From a bacterium (GTDB lineage Bacteria > Electryoneota > AABM5-125-24 > Hatepunaeales > Hatepunaeaceae): 39,678 nucleotides of DNA. The notes under the pieces are model-generated. The model did no database searches. It was not told where the DNA came from and saw only the letters and a list, made by a program, of their open reading frames with translations. The stretch spans positions 1-39,678 of the forward strand of contig JABMRV010000176.1 of assembly GCA_013202285.1 (NCBI GenBank), given 5' to 3'. Below, piece by piece: positions 28,001 to 35,924 of this stretch; within the stretch, counting starts at the first letter, position 1; the number at the start of each line of letters is the position of its first letter. A program made the translations under genes and the position numbers.

Positions 28001-30745
28001 TTAATTCAACAGTTCCCGATTATTTACAACTATCACCAATTGATCCCGACAACTCGCCAGCTTCTCTCTCTCGTGAGTGATAACATCTTCCGGCGCTTTA
28101 TTGATGAATTTGTCATTTGACAGTTTGGCTTCTGCGCCCCTGATCACTCCCTGCAACCGCGCAATATCCTTATCCAGTCGCTTTCGCTCAACATCGATGT
28201 CGATTAAACCGGCAAGCGGTACATAGACCTCCGCCTCATCGACAACTGCGGCTGCCGATTGAGGTGGAGGAATGCCGTCAAATGTTATATCCGACAATGT
28301 TGCCAGCCGTTTAACAAGCTCAATATTTACTTTAACTAATTCACGTTTTTCGTTGCTGCACCCAGCTATAACAACTTTCGCTCTCTTGCTTGGTGGCACC
28401 GTCATCTCAGCGCGAATATTGCGAACCGAGCCGATCAGCCGTTGGAGAAACCCGAATTCTTTCTCAGACTTGCTGTCATGCCTGAAGTCCTCTATTTGCG
28501 GATAAGGTTGGGTCATTATACTGACGCCGTTCCCCCCTCCTTTTATTTTTCCACTGGAAACCGTGGGGGAAGTTTCTGTTGCATTTCGTATCCCCTGCCA
28601 CATCTCCTCAGTGATGAAGGGCATTCCGGGGTGGAGCAATCGCAAAGCCGCTTCGAAAACTGCCACTGCTCGCCCTAACGCCTCACACCTTGTCTCCAGC
28701 GGCTTGTCATCCGTTAGACGAACCTTGACCAACTCAAGATACCAGTCGCAGTACTCCTTCCAGATGAAGTCGTAAACCGCCGTCATACAGTCGTTGAGTC
28801 GGTATTTTTCTGCGTTTTCCAGCACCTTCTCTGTGACCGAGTGCAGTCGGCTGACGATCCAGCGGTCGGGCAGTGGAGCATCTTCTAACTCTATCAGAAT
28901 GTCATCGCGAAGCGTGAAACGTTGTGGTGATCTCACATCGCCTTGAGATTGCTTCGCTTCGCTCGCAATGACATCAAGTTTTGACATCAGGAATCGGTAG
29001 CTGTTCCACAGTTTATTGGCAAAGTTACGACCTCCCTCAAAACGGGAAGGAGTCAACCGTATGTCCTGTCCCTCTGATGCCAGTGTGATCAGTGTGAATC
29101 TGACCGCATCAGCCCCGTACTGATCGACCATATCAGTAGGATCGATTCCGTTGCCCAACGACTTCGACATCCATCTGCCCTGCTCATCCCTAATCATACC
29201 GGTTATGTAAACATCACGGTATGGGACATCGTTCATGAATTCCATGCCAGCCATTATCATCCGCGCCACCCAGAAGAAGATGATGTCATAACCGGTCACC
29301 AGTACATCGGTCGGATACCAGAACTTAAGGTCATCGGTCTTCTTAGGCCAACCGAGAGGCGAGAATCCCCACAGCCAGGAACTGAACCAGGTGTCAAGTA
29401 CATCCTCATCTTGTTTAAGCTCGTCGCAACCGCATTTCGGGCATTTATCGGGTGTCTCGGTTCTGACTATTATCTCGTTACATTCCTGACAGTACCAGAC
29501 CGGTATCCTGTGCCCCCACCAGAGCTGCCGGGATATGCACCAGTCGCGTATGTTCTCCATCCATGAGTAATAGACCTTCTCCCATCGTTTTGGATAGAAT
29601 TTTATTTTGCCCTCTCGAACAACCTTAATGGCAGGTTCGGCGAGTGGTTTCATTTTGACGAACCATTGACGCGACAAGTATGGCTCGATGACAGTATGAC
29701 ATCGTTGACAGTGACCGATCGAAGTCACGTGATCTTCGATCTTATCTAACAGTCCACGCTCGCGCATCGCATCGATAACCGCATCACGCGCCTTGAAACG
29801 ATCCATCCCCTGAAACTGCTCACCTGCATTCTCATTCATCACGCCGCCTTCATCCATCACAATCACGGAAGGGAGGTTATGTCTCTGACCCATCTCGAAG
29901 TCGTTTATATCATGTGCAGGCGTTACTTTTACCTGCCCTGTACCGAATTCAGGATCGACGAGTTTATCCCGGATAATGGGGATCTCTCTCTCAATCAGCG
30001 GAAGGATTACCGTTCTGTCCCACAGGTGTTTGAACCGTTCGTCTTTCGGATTGACCGCAACGGCTGTATCGCCCAGCATCGTCTCAGGGCGGGTAGTAGC
30101 GACGGTAACGAACTCATCGCTGTCTTTAATCGGATACCGGAAGTACCATAAATGATGATCATGCTCGACATGGTTAACCTCCTCATCCGATATCGCGGTA
30201 CGACAGCGGGGACACCAGTTGACGATGTAATGACCTCGATATATTAATCCCTTCTCATAGAGATGAACAAAAACGGCTGCAACCGCCTTCGACAGTCCTT
30301 CATCGAGGGTAAACCTCTCACGCGACCAATCGGCTGAATCACCTAACAGCTTTTTCTGTTCAAATATCCGGTTACCGTACTGTTCCTTCCACTCCCAGAC
30401 TCTTTTGACAAATTTCTCTCGACCCATCTCCTGCCGGGTTGTTCCCTCTTCGGCAAGCGTCTTCTCAACGACATTCTGAGTGGCAATGCCGGCGTGATCC
30501 TTACCCGGCTGCCAGTGAGATTCATATCCCTGCATTCTCTTCAGACGGATCAGCATATCCTGCAGGGCATCCTGCAGAGCGTGTCCCATGTGCAGTTCAC
30601 CGGTGATGTTGGGCGGTGGCATCAGGATGCAGTAAGGTTTCTTTCCCGAACCCGGATCGGTACGGAACAGATTATGTTCTTCCCAGTAGCGGTACCATTT
30701 GGCTTCAACCGCCTTTGGATCGTATGTTTTTGATATATCGGTCAT
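28001..30745 (-). CDS. valS: Valyl-tRNA synthetase
   Basis: PPPNITGELHMGHALQDALQD (HIGH), DEQGRWMSKSLGNGIDP (KMSKS), valine-specific organisation, coiled-coil C-terminus. Confidence 0.95.
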   Translation of the reverse strand: MTDISKTYDPKAVEAKWYRYWEEHNLFRTDPGSGKKPYCILMPPPNITGELHMGHALQDALQDMLIRLKRMQGYESHWQPGKDHAGIATQNVVEKTLAEEGTTRQEMGREKFVKRVWEWKEQYGNRIFEQKKLLGDSADWSRERFTLDEGLSKAVAAVFVHLYEKGLIYRGHYIVNWCPRCRTAISDEEVNHVEHDHHLWYFRYPIKDSDEFVTVATTRPETMLGDTAVAVNPKDERFKHLWDRTVILPLIEREIPIIRDKLVDPEFGTGQVKVTPAHDINDFEMGQRHNLPSVIVMDEGGVMNENAGEQFQGMDRFKARDAVIDAMRERGLLDKIEDHVTSIGHCQRCHTVIEPYLSRQWFVKMKPLAEPAIKVVREGKIKFYPKRWEKVYYSWMENIRDWCISRQLWWGHRIPVWYCQECNEIIVRTETPDKCPKCGCDELKQDEDVLDTWFSSWLWGFSPLGWPKKTDDLKFWYPTDVLVTGYDIIFFWVARMIMAGMEFMNDVPYRDVYITGMIRDEQGRWMSKSLGNGIDPTDMVDQYGADAVRFTLITLASEGQDIRLTPSRFEGGRNFANKLWNSYRFLMSKLDVIASEAKQSQGDVRSPQRFTLRDDILIELEDAPLPDRWIVSRLHSVTEKVLENAEKYRLNDCMTAVYDFIWKEYCDWYLELVKVRLTDDKPLETRCEALGRAVAVFEAALRLLHPGMPFITEEMWQGIRNATETSPTVSSGKIKGGGNGVSIMTQPYPQIEDFRHDSKSEKEFGFLQRLIGSVRNIRAEMTVPPSKRAKVVIAGCSNEKRELVKVNIELVKRLATLSDITFDGIPPPQSAAAVVDEAEVYVPLAGLIDIDVERKRLDKDIARLQGVIRGAEAKLSNDKFINKAPEDVITHEREKLASCRDQLVIVVNNRELLN
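28901..28972. repeat. 72-bp dispersed-type repeat inserted in frame in valS
   Basis: gtcatcgcgaagcgtgaaac...gcttcgcttcgctcgcaatgac with inverted GTCAT...ATGAC ends; encodes VIASEAKQSQGDVRSPQRFTLRDD. Confidence 0.8.
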
Positions 30746-30779
30746 GGATGGTTATCAGTTTTTGATAATCAGTTGTCGG

Positions 30780-31328
30780 TTATTGGTTATCGGTATTGTT
30801 GCTGGAATGGTGTCCGGTTGGCTGGGATAGATCGGTCAGAAACCACCGCACCTCCCGTGACCGGCGAAATGTAAACACCGTCAGCGCATCTCCAAATATA
30901 TGCAGCATCTTCTGAACGTGCAACCTCCCCCTGTTCGGCCAATCCCAAATCCACTTAATAAAATCCAGGTCGATCCGCTCCCGGCAGCCCACGCCCAAGT
31001 CCGATCTGGTCTTCCCATAGTTCCCCACCAACCGTTTCACCATCCTCCACAGAGATACCAACCGTGGGAAATCGAGGAAGATCACCGTATCGGCAGCTTC
31101 CAGCCGGATGTCGAGCGACATCCCGTAGTTACCGTCGATCACCCACGAACTGCGCTGCGTCAGCTCCTCCTGGATCCGCCGCCACTCATCCTCCGGCGTC
31201 GCTACCCACCCGGGTCTCCAGTAGAGCTGGTCAAGGTGGATCACCTCAATCCCGAGTTCAGCGCCGATCCTGCGTGCCAGCGTCGATTTTCCGGAACAAC
31301 TCGGGCCGATAACCGCGATGCGTTTCAT
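30780..31328 (-). CDS. P-loop kinase (adenylate kinase/topology-modulation-like)
   Basis: MKRIAVIGPSCSGKSTLARRIGAELGIEVIHLDQLYWRPGWV...WVIDGNYG. Confidence 0.85.
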   Translation of the reverse strand: MKRIAVIGPSCSGKSTLARRIGAELGIEVIHLDQLYWRPGWVATPEDEWRRIQEELTQRSSWVIDGNYGMSLDIRLEAADTVIFLDFPRLVSLWRMVKRLVGNYGKTRSDLGVGCRERIDLDFIKWIWDWPNRGRLHVQKMLHIFGDALTVFTFRRSREVRWFLTDLSQPTGHHSSNNTDNQ

Positions 31329-31394
31329 AGTAGATGATAGATTCTAACGTGGGAGTTTTAGACTATAATACGATTTTCATACTTGCATGGTAGA

Positions 31395-31432
31395 GAAAAA
31401 CCGACCCGAAGCAGCTCCGGGTCGGTTTGAAA
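31395..31432 (-). terminator. Rho-independent terminator downstream of nuoN
   Basis: Minus strand AAACCGACCCGGAGCTGCTTCGGGTCGGTTTTTC, 11-bp stem followed by T-run. Confidence 0.85.
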
Positions 31433-31448
31433 AAGTCCTGTGGTTGTT

Positions 31449-32924
31449 CTAAACAACTCGGCTCTTTATCCATTCCGCCAGGGGCTGCCACCAGATCCCC
31501 AACACCAGCGTAGGCACCACGGTTACAAGAGTAAGCGCTGCTGTCAACTTGCCAAGATTGAATTCCTTACTGACCTGCGGTTCCATTGCAGGTGATGGAT
31601 CATAAAGGAACATATCACGGATAACTCTCACATAGTAGAACAGCGATACCACCGCGTTGGCGATACCGATGATCGCCAATCCCCACATCTCAGCCTTGAC
31701 CACCGCAGCAAAAAGATAGAACTTGCCGATAAATCCGGCTAACGGAGGCAGTCCGGTCAGGCTGAAAAGGAAAACCGCCAACGCCAGTGCAGGCAAGGGA
31801 TTGCTCTTGCCAAGCCCCCTGAAGTAACCTATGGAATCGCCTCCCAGACGACGCTCGACGAGATCCACCACGAGAAAGGCGCCCAAATTCATAAAAAGAT
31901 AGACTACAAGGTAAAGTAAAATTGCCTGCGTTGCAAGGCTGTGCAACTCCGTATTGGGATGGACCAGCACTGCAAATCCCATCAGGATGTAACCTGCATG
32001 GGCGATTGATGAATATGCAAGCAGCCGTTTCAAGCTGTTCTGCCAGATCGCTCCCAGGTTTCCGAAGGTCATGGTCAGGGCTGAGGCGATAGTCAATAAT
32101 CCAACCGCAGATATGCCGAGCGAAGGCTCCATAGTCGCTATCAGTGGAGAAATACGGTATAATGCCGCAAATCCAGCCGCCTTCGGAAGTACCGAGAAGA
32201 AAGCCGTTATCGCCGTCGGAGAGCCTTCATACACGTCCGGGCACCAGAAATGCATCGGCACCATGGCGATCTTGTAACCGATGCCTGCGAGTATCAGTAC
32301 GATACCCACGAGATGAGCATGGCTGTCGATACCGATTAAACCCGCTGCCATAGCTGGTAAACCCGTCTCACCGGTCAGACCGTAGAGAAGCGAGAATCCA
32401 TACAGCATCAGACCTGATGAGAACGCCCCGAACAGAACATATTTAAGCGATGCCTCACCTGATCGAGGATCTTGTCTCTTATAACCAGCAAGCACATACG
32501 ATGGTATTGAAACAAGCTCGAAAGCCACAAACAGCGTTACAAGATCGTTGGATCCGGCGAGGATGAACATCCCCAATACGCTTGACAGAACGAGGATAAA
32601 CGGTTCACCTTCGTTTTTGAAGGTGGAAGCCATGATTCCCAGGGATATCATCGCCCCGATAGCAAAGAACACGCGGAAGAAAACCGTTACGCCATCCTGA
32701 ACGACCGCCCCGAAAAGATAACTGCCAACCTCCTTGTCACCGGTCAGAGCGATTACAATCAACAGCAGAAACAGGATGCTGCCGCTGAATGCCGATACGA
32801 CCCCACGCCTTCGTTTGATAATTAGATCGACGATCAGGAACAGAAGCAGACCACCAGCCAGTAAAAGCTCAGGGATGAAAGGAATAAGCTGACGCGGATC
32901 GAAACTTATGGCAAGGTCACTCAT
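31449..32924 (-). CDS. nuoN: NADH-quinone oxidoreductase subunit N
   Basis: Proton-pumping antiporter-like family; GIGYKIAMVPMHFWCPDVYEGSPTAITAFFSVLPKAAGFAAL. Confidence 0.93.
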   Translation of the reverse strand: MSDLAISFDPRQLIPFIPELLLAGGLLLFLIVDLIIKRRRGVVSAFSGSILFLLLIVIALTGDKEVGSYLFGAVVQDGVTVFFRVFFAIGAMISLGIMASTFKNEGEPFILVLSSVLGMFILAGSNDLVTLFVAFELVSIPSYVLAGYKRQDPRSGEASLKYVLFGAFSSGLMLYGFSLLYGLTGETGLPAMAAGLIGIDSHAHLVGIVLILAGIGYKIAMVPMHFWCPDVYEGSPTAITAFFSVLPKAAGFAALYRISPLIATMEPSLGISAVGLLTIASALTMTFGNLGAIWQNSLKRLLAYSSIAHAGYILMGFAVLVHPNTELHSLATQAILLYLVVYLFMNLGAFLVVDLVERRLGGDSIGYFRGLGKSNPLPALALAVFLFSLTGLPPLAGFIGKFYLFAAVVKAEMWGLAIIGIANAVVSLFYYVRVIRDMFLYDPSPAMEPQVSKEFNLGKLTAALTLVTVVPTLVLGIWWQPLAEWIKSRVV

Positions 32925-34438
32925 AACACTGTCGCACTCTGTACAAGGTCGCCGAGGAAACTCAGCGATTTATTCATCAAGTTGAGAACCGGATGCGGAT
33001 AGACACCGAGAAACAGTACAATGACTGCCAGCGGTACAAGTGTAAACAACTCACGACCGTTGATGTCGGTAATATTCTCATATTTAGGATTAGTGGCGCC
33101 GAAGAACATCCGCTGTAATGTCCACAGAAGGTAAGCTGCCGTAATAACGATACCAAAGACGGAGATTATGGTAAATGTTCTAAATACCGGGAATGCTCCG
33201 ATAAAGACCATGACTTCCGAAATAAATCCGCTTAATCCCGGCAATCCCAACGAGGCGAAGAAAGCCAGCGCAAATATCCCGAGATAACGCGGCATTACGT
33301 TAGCCAGCCCACCGAAACCATTTATATCCCTATGATGCGCACGGTCATAGATAACACCGACCAGGAGGAATAGCATTGCCGTGATAGTGCCGTGATTGAA
33401 CATCTGGAAAACAGCTCCGGTCATTCCCGCATCGGTGAATGCCGCCATTCCGAGCATCACGAATCCCATGTGGGATATGGAGCTGTAGGCAACAAGTTTC
33501 TTCAGATCCTTCTGCGCCATCGCACAGAACGCTCCATAGATAATATTTATCATCCCCATCATTGCCAGGAACCATGCCAGGTATTTGGTAGCATCGGGAA
33601 GGATCGGATAACTGATACGCAGCAGACCGTAAGTTCCCATCTTCAGCAGCACGCCTGCCAGGATGACCGATACGGCAGTTGGCGCCTCAACATGAGCGTC
33701 CGGCAGCCATGTATGAAACGGGAAGACCGGCACCTTGATCGCAAACCCGATGTACAGACCGAACCACAGCAGCACCCGGTAATTCAGCAGGACATTACCG
33801 ACATGGTTGTTCTGGTTCATCATGTGCAGCATGTTGAATGTGTGTCCACCTGTGACCGGATCCTGTACGTTGAAGTAAAACACGAGCATCACGATCAGCA
33901 TCAGAACCGAGCCTATCAAAGTATAGATAAAGAACTTGATGGCAGCGTAGATCCTTCGAGGTCCTCCCCAGATGCCTATGAGGAAGTACATCGGCAGCAG
34001 CATGATCTCCCAGAAGACATAGAAGAGGAAGAAATCGAGCGCGACGAACGTTCCCATCATGCCGGTTTCCAGCAGGAGGAACATAGCGTGATAGCCCTTG
34101 ATTCCCTTGCTTATTCCCCAGGATGCGGGAATACAGAGGAAACAGAGCAACGCTGTTAACAGCACCATCGGGAAGGATAACCCGTCAATTCCGACAAAGT
34201 ACTGGATATTGAAAAACGGTATCCACGAATGCTGTTCCACAAACTGGAAGCTGTTCCGGTCATTGATCCCGATCATATCTGTATTGAACTGCGGGTACAG
34301 CGAGATTGCTATTACCAGTACAATACCGGTCACAACCAGCGCCGTCCAGCGTACCAGCTTATCATTATTCCGCGGCAGGAAAGCGATTACAACCGCTCCG
34401 ACAACCGGCAGAAACGTAATCAGTGTTAGTTTGCCCAT
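32921..34438 (-). CDS. nuoM: NADH-quinone oxidoreductase subunit M
   Basis: GFAIKVPVFPFHTWLPDAHVEAPTAVSVILAGVLLKMGTYGLLR; KKLVAYSSISHMGFVMLG. Confidence 0.95.
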   Translation of the reverse strand: MGKLTLITFLPVVGAVVIAFLPRNNDKLVRWTALVVTGIVLVIAISLYPQFNTDMIGINDRNSFQFVEQHSWIPFFNIQYFVGIDGLSFPMVLLTALLCFLCIPASWGISKGIKGYHAMFLLLETGMMGTFVALDFFLFYVFWEIMLLPMYFLIGIWGGPRRIYAAIKFFIYTLIGSVLMLIVMLVFYFNVQDPVTGGHTFNMLHMMNQNNHVGNVLLNYRVLLWFGLYIGFAIKVPVFPFHTWLPDAHVEAPTAVSVILAGVLLKMGTYGLLRISYPILPDATKYLAWFLAMMGMINIIYGAFCAMAQKDLKKLVAYSSISHMGFVMLGMAAFTDAGMTGAVFQMFNHGTITAMLFLLVGVIYDRAHHRDINGFGGLANVMPRYLGIFALAFFASLGLPGLSGFISEVMVFIGAFPVFRTFTIISVFGIVITAAYLLWTLQRMFFGATNPKYENITDINGRELFTLVPLAVIVLFLGVYPHPVLNLMNKSLSFLGDLVQSATVL

Positions 34439-34443
34439 AGGCT

Positions 34444-34809
34444 TTATTTCTTCAAATTGTTATTGGAATTCTTTTTGCCTGCTTCTATTCTATCCAGTTC
34501 CTTGATCAGAACAGGAAGCTCTTCGATAACTGTTTTCCACACGATATCTTCATCAACGGATAAATAATCATGAGCGATCTTATGTCTCATACCGATAATT
34601 GCTTTCCAGGGAATTTGAGGATGTCTATCACAGAAATCCCTGGATAACTGACTTGCTGCTTCGCCTATAACCAGTATTAAGTATGTCAATGTTCTTCTAA
34701 GCAGTCTGTTCGTATCGTAATCAAAGCGATCTTTGTTTTCTACCGAATCCAGAGCCTCGCGAGCAAAGTCCAGCATATGACCGATATAGATTAAATCATT
34801 CTTCTGCAT
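34444..34809 (-). CDS. HepT-like (DUF86) toxin
   Basis: MRHKIAHDYLSVDEDIVWKTV carries the RX4HXY motif; overlaps upstream nucleotidyltransferase gene. Confidence 0.85.
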   Translation of the reverse strand: MQKNDLIYIGHMLDFAREALDSVENKDRFDYDTNRLLRRTLTYLILVIGEAASQLSRDFCDRHPQIPWKAIIGMRHKIAHDYLSVDEDIVWKTVIEELPVLIKELDRIEAGKKNSNNNLKK

Positions 34810-35104
34810 AAAGAGGCTCTAAATCTTTCAAAACCAACTCACGAATCCGGTAATTCAGAAACTTGGATGTTATCAGATCCAGTCGTCTTCCTCCCATTAA
34901 AACCGAAAGTTCACTCTCAATCTGATATAATCGGATGAATCCGGGCACATTATTTGGATCAAATGTGACCAGTACATCCACATCGCTGTCACCACGAAAA
35001 TCATCCCGCAAGACAGAGCCAAACAATGCCAGCTCGGTTATTTTCCATTTCTTACAGAATTTCTTGATCCTGCCGGAGTCTATTTCAATTTGTGCTCTCA
35101 CCAA
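34796..35104 (-). CDS. MntA-like nucleotidyltransferase antitoxin
   Basis: LFGSVLRDDFRGDSDVDVLVTF: GS...DxD minimal nucleotidyltransferase motif; 14-nt overlap with the HepT-like gene. Confidence 0.87.
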   Translation of the reverse strand: MVRAQIEIDSGRIKKFCKKWKITELALFGSVLRDDFRGDSDVDVLVTFDPNNVPGFIRLYQIESELSVLMGGRRLDLITSKFLNYRIRELVLKDLEPLYAEE

Positions 35105-35174
35105 TTACTCTACTTTCTCCTCTCTTATCAAGCATCCTAAACTATTCCAGTAGGCGGGATAATCCTGCCCTGCT

Positions 35175-35906
35175 TTAAATCCGGCAGGGCCAATAATACT
35201 TCACATCACCTGCAGGAAAAATAAGATTATCCTGCATTTCCCCATCATCCATTAAATCAGTTTTCCAACATCCACTCATTCCTTTCCATGTTGCCCATGC
35301 TGAAATCAGAGCATCCCATTCGTGGTCGTTTTTACATCCAATAGATTTCTTAATACCAAGCTTACCTGTTAGCCAATTATCCATATCAGTTTTATCATTA
35401 CTATAATCATGGATTTTTTCACAACTTCTCATAGCATGATACAATACCTTCGGATGCGTTTCATTTATTATAATGTTTGGGAAAATTGCCCTAAGTCTGA
35501 TAGCTAACGCCATTCCCTGCACAGCCATTGCACCAAATGTCGAATTTGATGAAAGCACACTATTACTTATTTTTCTTGTTTTGCTAACATCATTTGAAGT
35601 TATCCTATTGAATTCACTTTTATATGTATCCTTTAATAGGTTATCCATGCTTCTCCAACCTGCTTCACCCGTCGACCAAGATAAGAAAGCATCTATACCT
35701 ACGCCATGTAGTTGAACTATCTTTTGGTCACCTAAAATCCATTCGATCACTTCGTCCACATAATTGCATGTTTTCAACCGGACATCTACAACGACGGAGT
35801 TTGAAATTTCGATTAATGCAATTCCGTTGGCATTCTTTCCGCCTGGATCATAACCAAGAATATTTAAATCTTCATCGCTCACTTTCACACTTTCACACTT
35901 GCTCAC
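35175..35906 (-). CDS. DUF429-like (predicted RNase H-fold) protein
   Basis: LGYDPGGKNANGIALIEI...GVGIDAFLSWSTGEAGWRSMD...HPKVLYHAM...CKNDHEWDALISAWATW. Confidence 0.65.
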   Translation of the reverse strand: MSKCESVKVSDEDLNILGYDPGGKNANGIALIEISNSVVVDVRLKTCNYVDEVIEWILGDQKIVQLHGVGIDAFLSWSTGEAGWRSMDNLLKDTYKSEFNRITSNDVSKTRKISNSVLSSNSTFGAMAVQGMALAIRLRAIFPNIIINETHPKVLYHAMRSCEKIHDYSNDKTDMDNWLTGKLGIKKSIGCKNDHEWDALISAWATWKGMSGCWKTDLMDDGEMQDNLIFPAGDVKYYWPCRI

Positions 35907-35913
35907 TTACCAA
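35882..35913. repeat. 8-bp tandem repeat CTTTCACA-type (locus 2), overlapping 5' end of the DUF429-like gene
   Basis: ctttcaca-ctttcaca-cttgctca-cttaccaa. Confidence 0.7.
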
Positions 35914-35924
35914 CTTCCCTCCTT

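Noticed and set aside
33392-34159. 255-aa plus-strand ORF
   Set aside because: Antisense to nuoM; composition (many H/Q/R/E residues) is a typical shadow of a membrane-protein gene.
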